A stretch of 64,000 bases of DNA, taken from Acuticoccus kalidii (GTDB lineage: Bacteria; Pseudomonadota; Alphaproteobacteria; Rhizobiales; Amorphaceae). The stretch lies in the NCBI RefSeq assembly GCF_021556395.1, contig NZ_JAKGCS010000024.1, forward strand, positions 558,001 to 622,000. Reading direction: 5' to 3'. Each line of letters begins with the position of its first letter. Within the stretch, counting starts at the first letter, position 1. The position numbers were made by a program, and so were the translations under genes. The notes under the pieces are model-generated. The model had not been told where the DNA came from. It did not search any database and was given only the letters and a program-made list of their open reading frames with translations. This document shows, in pieces, positions 8,199 to 16,064 of this stretch.

Positions 8199-8867
8199 AT
8201 GAACAAGATCCAGCGCGTTGCGGCGCCTGTGCGCGAGCAGGTGGAGCGCCATCTGAGGACCGCCATCGAGACCGGCGATCTGCCGCCCGGCGCGCGGCTC
8301 ATTGAGCGCGAGCTCTGCGAATCCTTGGGCGTCAGCCGCCCGCTGGTCCGGGAGGCGCTGCGCCGGCTCGAATCGGACGGGCTCGCCGTATCCCTCCCGG
8401 TCGGCGGAATGTGCGTGACGCGCCTCAGCTTCGCCGACGCGCTCGAGATCTACGCCGTCCGCAAGGAGCTCGAAGGGCTCGCGGCGGCCGAGTTCGCCCT
8501 CCGCGCGAGCGAGGAGGACCGGGCGCGGCTCGGCGCGATCGTCGGCGAGCTTCACGCCGCGCTAGAGGCCGGCGACGGCGGCCCGCTGATCGACGCCAAG
8601 AACGAGTTCTATGCTCTGTTGGCGCGCGGTGCTGGCAACCGCTTCCTCGCCGAGATCCTGTCGAAGATGCACGGGCGCATCCGCCTCCTGCGGGGCACCT
8701 CCCTCTCGGCGCCGGGCCGCACGGCCCATATGGTCGCCGAGCTCGCCGCGATCGCCGAAGCGGTGCTGAAGCGCGATCCCGTGCGCGCCCGCGCACTCGC
8801 CGAGGAGCACATCCTCAATGCGATGACCGCGACGCGGGCTTCGCTCGCGATGGACGAGGCGGGCTGA
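8199..8867 (+). CDS. GntR-family regulator with FCD domain
   Basis: A 222-residue regulator. The ATG at 8199 is chosen because GGGAGAG lies ahead; a TTG at 8178 is in frame but weaker. The winged helix covers residues 1-75 (VREQVERHLRTAIETGDLPPGARLIERELCESLGVSRPLVREALRRLESDGL), and the all-helical FCD effector domain follows (EIYAVRKELEGLAAAEFA, then FYALLARGAGN and HMVAELAAIAEAVLKRDPVRARALAEEHI), where Asp/His residues usually bind a metal and an organic acid. It is divergent from the ABC/hydrolase operon, which it most likely represses until the imported compound or a product is present. Confidence 0.92.
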   Translation: MNKIQRVAAPVREQVERHLRTAIETGDLPPGARLIERELCESLGVSRPLVREALRRLESDGLAVSLPVGGMCVTRLSFADALEIYAVRKELEGLAAAEFALRASEEDRARLGAIVGELHAALEAGDGGPLIDAKNEFYALLARGAGNRFLAEILSKMHGRIRLLRGTSLSAPGRTAHMVAELAAIAEAVLKRDPVRARALAEEHILNAMTATRASLAMDEAG

Positions 8868-9304
8868 GGCTCCTCCCTCGCGCCGGTCCGCCCGCCGGGG
8901 AGAATGCCCGAGCGCGGTTCGGCGACACTCCACCCACCGGCGCCCCGCGCGAACGCCGTCGAGGCGCCGCCGGCCATCGTCTCGGCCGAGCCGTGCTGGT
9001 CGACGTCGATTTGAGGTGCACGCGAGGTTTCGCCGGAGCGGCCGCGGTCTTCGGCCGGCATTCTGTGTCAGCTTTGCGGCATTGAAGCGGCACTGAAGCA
9101 AGGCGATAGTTGCAGCCCTGCATCAACCCGGCCCGACTCGACCAATCGCCAGATTGTGTTGTTGTCCAAACTATTGCAAGGTCGAAGCCCCTTCGATGAA
9201 GGGCGAGAAGGCCGAGAATTTTTAGTTTATTCCTATAGCGCGATAGGATTTCTCCTCGGATTTCGAAGGGTCGTATTGTTTTTACGTTTAAGGGAGGGAC
9301 TGCC
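8868..9304. other. Intergenic region upstream of RTX gene
   Basis: About 440 bases without a believable gene. The right half becomes AT-richer and probably holds the promoter of the beta-helix/RTX gene. It contains two palindromes: CCCTTC-GAT-GAAGGG (9189-9203) and TCCTAT-N6-ATAGGA (9231-9248). The second lies about 55 bases before the GTG start and is a plausible regulator site. The start itself is preceded by AAGGGAGGGA. No RNA gene was recognised. Confidence 0.45.
9231..9248. promoter_or_regulatory. Palindrome upstream of RTX gene
   Basis: TCCTAT-AGCGCG-ATAGGA, a perfect 6-6-6 inverted repeat in an AT-rich promoter-like stretch ahead of the beta-helix/RTX gene. No known regulator is assigned; it might also be a hairpin in the leader. 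Confidence 0.35.
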
Positions 9305-10666
9305 GTGGCAATTATCAACGTAGAATCAGGTCAATCCATTCAGACGGCCATCAACAACGCGGTGGCTGGCGACACGATCCTGGTCGCACCGGGCGTCTAT
9401 AACGAAGACGTCGTCATCACTAAGTCGTTGACGCTGCTGTCCACCGGCGGTGCCGACGTCACGACGATCAACGGCCAGAACGGGGCGCTCGGCGCGATCG
9501 AGATCGATCCCAACGTCAACGACGTGACGATCGGCGACATCGGTCAGGGCTTCACGATCCTCGGGAACAACGGCAATGGCGCGATCGAGATGGGCGCCAT
9601 CTATCTCCAGGGCGACCACGACAACGTGACGATCCGTGGCAACGTGCTCGAGGCGCGCGGCGATTCAGCGATGACGTCGGAATATAGCGCGACGGTCACC
9701 AACCTCGTGATCGACAACAACGCCTTCACCGGCCAGACCTTCGAGGGCACCATCCCGGAGGGGGACGGCTTCAGCGGTCAGTTCAACGTAGGCAACAACG
9801 CGCCGCGTCAGCTCGTCGTGCTCGGCGCCGAAGGTCAGAATACGTCGAACGTCACGTTCACGAACAACGAGGTGTCCGGCACCGCTGGCGGCATCAATGC
9901 CAACGGCGATCCGCAAGGCAACACGCTCGTGACCATCGACGCGGAGAATTCGGTGATCTCCGGCAACACCTTCACCGGGTTCACCAATCGCTACGCCTAC
10001 GCCCTGCGCGCGCGTGAAGACAACACGGACGTCGTCAACAACACGTTCGACGCCGAAGCGAGCGGCAGCGAGAACACCGCGCGCATCTTGGTCGAGTCGG
10101 ACAATCCGGGCGAGGTCGCGTTCAATACCCAGATCGCCCCGGACGGGACCACGACCTCCGGCGGCTCCAGCGAAAACGACTTCATGATCGGCACGTTCGA
10201 TGACGAAGTCCTCGCCGGCGCCGGCGGCGACGACCGCTTGTTCGGTTTGTTCGGCGACGACACGCTCGACGGCGGCACCGGAAACGACCGCCTGTTCGGC
10301 GGCCTCGGTGACGACCGCATCGACGGCGGCGAAGGCCGCGATCACGCCTGGGGCGGGTTCGGTGACGACGTTTTCGCCTTTTCCGATGGCGACGGCAGGT
10401 TCATCGTCCACGACTTCCAGGGCGGCGCTCGCTTCGGCCCCTCCCCGACCCCGTCCTTTTCGGACCTGGTCTTCGGCCGCGATATGATCGAAGTGAATGT
10501 CGACGGTTTCGACAGCCTCGCCGACATCCTCGAGGTGGCCGAACAGCGCGGCCTCAACACCGTGCTGGACTTCGGCAATGGTGACAGCATCGTTCTGAAG
10601 AACACGCTCGTCTCGAGCCTCGACGAGGCCGACTTCTCGTTCCCGGTCGAGGACGTCTTCGTCTAA
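9305..10666 (+). CDS. Parallel beta-helix protein with RTX calcium-binding C-terminus
   Basis: A 453-residue protein beginning at GTG 9305 behind AAGGGAGGGACTGCC. Residues 1-270 form repeated short strands typical of right-handed beta-helix proteins (SIQTAINNAVAGDTILVAPGVYNEDV, then NVTIRGNVLEARG, NLVIDNNAFTG, NVTFTNNEVSG, SVISGNTFTG, TDVVNNTFDA), as in NosD or pectate-lyase-like folds. Residues of about 290-360 hold RTX nonapeptides of GGXGXDXLX type (GGDDRLFGLFGDDTLDGGTGNDRLFGGLGDDRIDGG). There is no N-terminal signal peptide, so type I secretion through a C-terminal signal is expected. No type I secretion genes are in the window. It converges on the giant autotransporter gene. It may be an adhesin or a polysaccharide-acting protein. 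Confidence 0.9.
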   Translation: MAIINVESGQSIQTAINNAVAGDTILVAPGVYNEDVVITKSLTLLSTGGADVTTINGQNGALGAIEIDPNVNDVTIGDIGQGFTILGNNGNGAIEMGAIYLQGDHDNVTIRGNVLEARGDSAMTSEYSATVTNLVIDNNAFTGQTFEGTIPEGDGFSGQFNVGNNAPRQLVVLGAEGQNTSNVTFTNNEVSGTAGGINANGDPQGNTLVTIDAENSVISGNTFTGFTNRYAYALRAREDNTDVVNNTFDAEASGSENTARILVESDNPGEVAFNTQIAPDGTTTSGGSSENDFMIGTFDDEVLAGAGGDDRLFGLFGDDTLDGGTGNDRLFGGLGDDRIDGGEGRDHAWGGFGDDVFAFSDGDGRFIVHDFQGGARFGPSPTPSFSDLVFGRDMIEVNVDGFDSLADILEVAEQRGLNTVLDFGNGDSIVLKNTLVSSLDEADFSFPVEDVFV

Positions 10667-10719
10667 GACCCTCGCGCGACGGGGCGAGCGGGCTTTTCAA
10701 CCCGTTCGCCACCAAAAAA

Positions 10720-10746
10720 GGCCGGCCAGGGTCACCCCGGCCGGCC
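10720..10746 (-). terminator. Rho-independent terminator for the autotransporter
   Basis: Read on the minus strand, a GC-rich hairpin (GGCCGGCC arms, inner GGG/CCC pairs, loop near 10732-10734) is followed by six T residues (complement of AAAAAA at 10714-10719). This is a classic intrinsic terminator for leftward transcription from the autotransporter gene. Confidence 0.75.
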
Positions 10747-10759
10747 CGTATCCGTCCCG

Positions 10760-10787
10760 AAAGGCCGCCACATCGCTGGCGGCCTTT
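10760..10787 (+). terminator. Rho-independent terminator for the RTX gene
   Basis: AAAGGCCGCCA (10760-10770), loop CATCGC, then TGGCGGCCTTT (10777-10787), followed by CTGTTT. An 11-base perfect stem ending in T residues, about 95 bases after the RTX stop codon. The A/T ends make it usable in both directions. Confidence 0.8.
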
Positions 10788-10799
10788 CTGTTTGGCCCC

Positions 10800-13700
10800 T
10801 CAGAAGCGCTTCACGAAGCGCAGGCTGCCGGAGTGGTTGGAGTAATCGTCTCCGAACGCGCCGTCATAGTCGGCCCGCACGTCGAAACCGTTCGTGTTGG
10901 AGATCTGCACGCCCGCACCGATGCGGGCGAGAACGTCCGCAACGGGAAGCGTCGTCTTGAACGTCCCGGCGCTGGCCGGCGCGCTGTCGAGCTTCGCCTC
11001 GGTCTTCCATTCGTCCTCGGTCGACAGGCTGAGGCCCGCGGAGGCGAAAAACCGGGCGTCCCAACCCGCGGACGGCTTGAACCGGGCGCCGATCTCGACA
11101 GCCGGGGTCGCGACGACGGCGAACTGGTCCTGGCTCTCGACATCGAGATTATAGGCCCCGGCGCCCGTCTCCGTGTAGGCCCCCGAGTGGGCATAGAGCG
11201 CGTCGACATCGAGGAACGGGCGGACATAGGCGACATCGTTCGCGGCGGTGTAGGCAATCCGCCCACGCGCCCCGAGGGTGTAGAGGTCGCTCTCGCCGTG
11301 CGCCTTGCCGGCGAAGCCGGGCGTCACCACCGAGCGGTTGATGTCGTACCAGCCATAGCTGCCGGAAACCGCGCCGGAGACCTGGAACGCGCCGATCTCC
11401 CGCTTGACGGCGAGCGCGGCATAGACCGTGTCGCCATCCGACTTCGAGAAGCCGTCGGAGCTGTCATAGCGGGAGTTCTCGTAACCCGCGGCAAAGCCGA
11501 GGAACCAGTTCTCGCTGAACTCGGCCTGTCCACCCGCCGCAAAGCCCCAGAGCGTGCCGTCATAGCCCGGCGCGCCGCCCTGATCGATCACCGCACCGCC
11601 CATTTCGGCCCACGTGCAGGCGTCCTCCGTCACCATTGCGTCGTCTCCCTCGAAGGCGGGGCACCGCATCGCCTGGTCGAGGCGCCCGAGGGAGAGGACG
11701 GTCTGCGCCGCCGCGGCGGCTTGCGAGCCGCCCGGCGACAGCGAAGACAGAGCCTGCGCATAGGCCGACCCGCCATCGCCCATCGCGGACAGGCGGTTAT
11801 AGTCGGCGAGGATCCGGGCATACCGGGTGCCGTCCGCCGCGAACAGCGCGTCGAGGTGCCCGCCCACTCGCCTCTGATTGCGCGACAGAAGCGCGAACGC
11901 CTCGCTGAAGCGCGTCTCGGCGACCCGAAGCTCCACCCCGTCGCCGCGCGTGCGCGCCTCGAAGTCGACGGCGGGCGTGTCGACCGCCTCGATCGTCCCG
12001 GTGATCGCGCCGTCCGCGGTGATCACCGTCGCGACATTGCGGGCGATCATCGTGGCGTCGACCGCGATCGACCCGTCGAGTGAGGCATCGCCCGCCACGT
12101 GAAGGCGCGAGGCGCGGCCGCGCCGGAAATCGGCGACGGTCGCCGTCGTGCCGGTGCGCGTCTGGCTGAAGTCGCCCGTGATGGTGAGCCTTTCGGTCTC
12201 GTAAACGCCGCTGCCGATCAACATGCGGCCGGCATTGTTGACGTGCGCCTCGTAGAGGTTCGCGTCCCGCAACGTCTGGTCCGAGGTGTTGTTGACGGTG
12301 ATGGCGGTGTTGCCGTCGGCGTTCGAGCCGGTGACGTTGCCGGACAGTGTCCCGGCATTGTTCACGGTGAGCACCCCGCCCTCGGCGGTCGTCTCGTCGC
12401 TGATATAGCCGATCGCCGCACCGCCCGAACCGGCGACGATGGTCGATCCCTCCGCGATGTTGACGGCATTGTCGTGCCCGTCGGCGACGAAGATCGCATA
12501 ACCGTCGCTGCCGCTGCCGCCGGTAATGTCGGCATTGGCGTTGACCGTCACGATGCCGGCCGTGCTCGGTGCCTGGCTCTGCGCGAAGATGCCGACGGAG
12601 CCGGTTCCCGTGGTCGACACACCGCCATTGGCGGTGACCGTCACAGCGGCCGCCGTGCTACTCCCGCCGCCGCCGGTGTTGGCGCCGGCGAATGTGCCGG
12701 AGGAATCGCCGCCGACACCACCGCCGCCCCCGATCGACTGGGCGATGATCCCGTGGGCATATGTCCCCACCGTGCTCACCGGAATGTCCAACGTCACGGA
12801 CACCGCCGCGCCGTCGCCGCTCGCTCCGCTGGAGCGGTTGATGCGGCCGAGAGGACCGCTCCCCACATCACCGGCCACGCCGCCGCCGCCGCCGATGGAC
12901 TGGGCGATGATGCCGTGCGCGCCGTCATAATAGGTCCTCACGCTGCCGGAGGTGATGTCGAGCGTCACGGTGTTCGCGCTGCCGCCGCCGCCGCCCGATC
13001 CCCCGAGATTGACGCTGAGGATATTGTCGGCCGAGCCCACCCCGCCGATACCGCCGCCACCGCCGATCGATTGGGCGATGATGCCGTGCGCCCGCGCGCC
13101 AAAGGTTTTGACATTGGCACCGAAGCTCGCGTCGATGATGCCGCCGACGCCGCCTCCGCCGCCGGCGCCGCCGACCGCGACGTCGATGGAATAGTCGTCG
13201 TCACCGCCTGCGGACGTGTCGGACGTGCCTGTTCCGCCGATGCCGCCGCCTCCGCCGATCGACTGGAGCACCATGCCGTAGGCGTCATCGCCATAGGTGT
13301 AGGCGTTGATGAAGCCCTTGACGGTGACGGTGTCGCCGTCGCCGGAGCTCCCGCCATTGCCGCCATCGCTGCCGCCGAGGCTGAGGCTGCCGCTCGCCGA
13401 GTCGGAGCCGTCCCCGCCTTGACCGCCGCCCCCGCCGATCGACTGAAGCACGACCGCATGGGCCATGTAGCCGTTGGTCGTGACGGTCGCGCCGGGCGCG
13501 TTGTCGTCGAACGTCGCCGTCACGAGCCCGCCGCTGCCGCCGGAGCCACCCGAACCGCCGATGCTGAGATCGACCTGGCCGGTGTCGCCCGACGAGGAGG
13601 AGTAGGCGGTACCGCCGATACCACCACCGCCGCCGATCGACTGCGCGACGATACCGTCCGCCCAGTCGGCGGTCGTGGTGATGCTGCCCTGATAGTCGAC

Positions 13701-16061
13701 CGTGACGCTGCCCGCCTGGCCGCCCGTTCCCCCGGACCCGCCGACGGACGCCGTCAGCGTGACGTCGACGCCATCGTCATCATCGTCGTCATCATCGTCG
13801 TTGGTGATGGCGGCGACGCTATCGTCATCATCGCTCGCCGTGTCGCTCGTGGTGCCGACGGAACCGGCGAGGCCGCCGCCGCCGCCGATCGATTGGGCGA
13901 GGATGCCGTCGGCATCGATGCCCGCGGTGGTGATCGTCGCCCCGTCCATCGTGACGGTGACGTCCTTGCCGGCGCCGCCTTGGCCGCCCGATCCGCCGAG
14001 ACTGACGCTCACGGTGCCGCAATAGCTCTCGGATTCGGAGATCGCCGAGCCGTGGCATGTCGCTTGGCTGTCGTCCTCCGCGACTTCCTCCCCACCCGAC
14101 GATTGAACCTCGCCGCTCAAAGTGAGATTGCCGCCTTGGACGGTCCCACCGCCGCCGCCGACCGACTGCGCGATCACCCCGCGCGCGCCGTCGCCAGCGG
14201 TGCTGATCACGGCGTCCTCATAAAGGGTGACGTCGGCGCTGCCGCCGTCCGCGCCGAGTTCGCTCGCCTCGACATTCAGCGAGCCGACATTGAGCGTGAC
14301 GTTGAAATTGCCGTTGCCGGCGATCTGTTTCGTCGTGCTGTTCGGCACGCCCGAGTTGCCGCCGCCCCCGCCGATCGACTGAACCATGACGGCATTGGCG
14401 AACTGGCCGTTGGTCGTGATCGTCGTCGGCGTGGAATTGCCGGCGCTCGAGCCGACCGTCGCCGAGGCCGCCCCGCCCGAGCCGCCATCGCCGCCCGCCC
14501 CGCCGATCGAGGCGTTGATCGTCAATCCATATTGCTCGGTGGAATCGGGGAAGGTCGTCGTCGCGGTGGAGGCATCGCCGCCCGAGCCGCCGCCGCCACC
14601 GATCGATTGCACGAGGATGCCGTGCGAGCTTGCCCCGTTGGTGGTGATCGAGGAGGCGTCGGCCAGGGTGGCGGAGGCCGTGCCGCCGCTGCCGCCGTCG
14701 CCACCCGATCCGCCGAGCGCGAACTGCGCATTGAGGGTCAGCGTGAAATCGGGATCCTCGGGGTCGATCGGTATGCCCGTGGTGATCGCGCTCGCCGACG
14801 ACGAGCCGCCCGTTCCGCCGCCGCCACCGATCGACTGGACCAGCATGCCGATCGCATCGTGTGCGCCGTCGACGGTCGTTCCGGTCTCGATCGACGTCTG
14901 CGTGAGGTCGGCGGAGGCAGTGTTGCCCGCACCGCCGCCTTTGGCCATCCCGCCGAGCGCGAAGCCGACGGAGATAAGGCCGAAGGACCGGCTGCTGGCG
15001 TTGCCGCCAGAGCCGCCGCCGCCGCCGATCGACTGGACCTTCACGCCCGCCGCCTGACTGCCGCCGGTGGTGATCGTGCCGTTGTCGAGGGTGACGTTCG
15101 CCGTGCCGCCGTTCCCGCCGGCGCTCCCGGAGCCGCCGATGCTCATCTGCACGTAGTCGATGGCCGTCACCGTGGTGGCATCGCCGCCCGAGCCGCCGCC
15201 GCCGCCGACCGACTGGGCGAAGACGCCTGTCGCGCCCCGGCCAGCGGTCGCCACGTCGAAGGCCTGCGTGTTGGCGACGGTGACGTCACCGCCGACCCCG
15301 CCGCCGCCGGACTGCCCGCCGATCGCCGCGGTCGGAATGTTGAGGACGCCGCCGGAAAAGGCGTCGCCGCCATTGCCCCCGCCGCCGCCGACGGACTGGG
15401 CGAAAAGGCCGTAAGCGTAGCCGCCGCGCGTCTTGATCTTGCCGACGTCGGTGATGTCGACCGTGCCGCCGTCGCCGCCGCCGCCGCCATTTGTGCCGAG
15501 GGTGAAGACGCCGTAGCTGTTGCCGTCGCTCTTGCGCGGCTTGCCGGAGGCGCTGCCGCCGCCACCGCCGACGGACTGCGCATGGACGCCGATCGCCGCG
15601 TCCGCGTTCGTCGTCACGCTGTTGGTGTTGCCGACCGTAACCTTGCCGGGCGCCGTTCCCGAATCCGATCCGCCGGTCCCGCCGATCGACAGGATCGCGG
15701 TGGAGACGCCGGCCGCACCGCCCGCGCCGACGATCGATTGGGCGAGGATGCCGGCCGCGCCATAGCCGTTGGTGACGATCGTGCCGTCATTGGTGACCTC
15801 GACCGTGCCGCTCTCGCCGCCCGAGCCCCCGCTGCCGCCGAGCGCCACACCGACCGCGTTCGCGACGCCACCGGAGCCGCCGCCACCACCGATCGATTGG
15901 GCGAGGATCCCGTTGGCCTGGATGCCCTTCGTGTTGATCGACCCGCCGGAGGCGACCGTAACGCTGACATCGCTGCCGATGCCGCCCTTACCGCCCGCGC
16001 CGCTCGCGCCGCCGAAGAGACCGTTGAAGTCCCCGCCATCGCCACCGCCGCCGCCGACGGA
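10800..16061 (-). CDS. Autotransporter, 3' part: glycine-repeat passenger and beta-barrel (after amber codon)
   Basis: This is the 1,753-codon continuation, in the same frame, of the gene starting at 17717; it is cut off from its signal peptide by the TAG at 16062-16064. The passenger contains some 16 copies of a block ending in AQS(I/V)GGGGG spaced about 70-100 residues apart, a run of nine Asp codons near 13780-13800, and a segment with two Cys (MRCPAFEGDD, then EDACTWAEMGG). The last 270 residues are an autotransporter beta-barrel (WFLGFAAGYENSRY, then YAALAVKREIGAFQVSG) ending in Phe, as outer-membrane barrels do. Without readthrough or an internal start (for example GTG 15848) this part would not be exported. 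No internal start has a signal peptide. Confidence 0.8.
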   Translation of the reverse strand, partial: SVGGGGGDGGDFNGLFGGASGAGGKGGIGSDVSVTVASGGSINTKGIQANGILAQSIGGGGGSGGVANAVGVALGGSGGSGGESGTVEVTNDGTIVTNGYGAAGILAQSIVGAGGAAGVSTAILSIGGTGGSDSGTAPGKVTVGNTNSVTTNADAAIGVHAQSVGGGGGSASGKPRKSDGNSYGVFTLGTNGGGGGDGGTVDITDVGKIKTRGGYAYGLFAQSVGGGGGNGGDAFSGGVLNIPTAAIGGQSGGGGVGGDVTVANTQAFDVATAGRGATGVFAQSVGGGGGSGGDATTVTAIDYVQMSIGGSGSAGGNGGTANVTLDNGTITTGGSQAAGVKVQSIGGGGGSGGNASSRSFGLISVGFALGGMAKGGGAGNTASADLTQTSIETGTTVDGAHDAIGMLVQSIGGGGGTGGSSSASAITTGIPIDPEDPDFTLTLNAQFALGGSGGDGGSGGTASATLADASSITTNGASSHGILVQSIGGGGGSGGDASTATTTFPDSTEQYGLTINASIGGAGGDGGSGGAASATVGSSAGNSTPTTITTNGQFANAVMVQSIGGGGGNSGVPNSTTKQIAGNGNFNVTLNVGSLNVEASELGADGGSADVTLYEDAVISTAGDGARGVIAQSVGGGGGTVQGGNLTLSGEVQSSGGEEVAEDDSQATCHGSAISESESYCGTVSVSLGGSGGQGGAGKDVTVTMDGATITTAGIDADGILAQSIGGGGGLAGSVGTTSDTASDDDDSVAAITNDDDDDDDDDGVDVTLTASVGGSGGTGGQAGSVTVDYQGSITTTADWADGIVAQSIGGGGGIGGTAYSSSSGDTGQVDLSIGGSGGSGGSGGLVTATFDDNAPGATVTTNGYMAHAVVLQSIGGGGGQGGDGSDSASGSLSLGGSDGGNGGSSGDGDTVTVKGFINAYTYGDDAYGMVLQSIGGGGGIGGTGTSDTSAGGDDDYSIDVAVGGAGGGGGVGGIIDASFGANVKTFGARAHGIIAQSIGGGGGIGGVGSADNILSVNLGGSGGGGGSANTVTLDITSGSVRTYYDGAHGIIAQSIGGGGGVAGDVGSGPLGRINRSSGASGDGAAVSVTLDIPVSTVGTYAHGIIAQSIGGGGGVGGDSSGTFAGANTGGGGSSTAAAVTVTANGGVSTTGTGSVGIFAQSQAPSTAGIVTVNANADITGGSGSDGYAIFVADGHDNAVNIAEGSTIVAGSGGAAIGYISDETTAEGGVLTVNNAGTLSGNVTGSNADGNTAITVNNTSDQTLRDANLYEAHVNNAGRMLIGSGVYETERLTITGDFSQTRTGTTATVADFRRGRASRLHVAGDASLDGSIAVDATMIARNVATVITADGAITGTIEAVDTPAVDFEARTRGDGVELRVAETRFSEAFALLSRNQRRVGGHLDALFAADGTRYARILADYNRLSAMGDGGSAYAQALSSLSPGGSQAAAAAQTVLSLGRLDQAMRCPAFEGDDAMVTEDACTWAEMGGAVIDQGGAPGYDGTLWGFAAGGQAEFSENWFLGFAAGYENSRYDSSDGFSKSDGDTVYAALAVKREIGAFQVSGAVSGSYGWYDINRSVVTPGFAGKAHGESDLYTLGARGRIAYTAANDVAYVRPFLDVDALYAHSGAYTETGAGAYNLDVESQDQFAVVATPAVEIGARFKPSAGWDARFFASAGLSLSTEDEWKTEAKLDSAPASAGTFKTTLPVADVLARIGAGVQISNTNGFDVRADYDGAFGDDYSNHSGSLRFVKRF

Positions 16062-16064
16062 CTA
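16062..16064 (-). other. In-frame amber codon interrupting the autotransporter
   Basis: TAG at codon 552 of a reading frame otherwise open from 17717 to 10800. The surrounding protein reads HGILA-stop-SVGGGGG, while the next repeat reads NGILAQSIGGGGG. Most repeat copies carry Gln at this point, and CAG to TAG is one C-to-T change. Confidence 0.9.

Noticed and set aside
12600-16060. Regularly spaced short DNA repeats that resemble a CRISPR or satellite array
   Set aside because: The repeats follow codons for AQS(I/V)GGGGG with variable, in-frame, protein-like spacers, so they are coding repeats.
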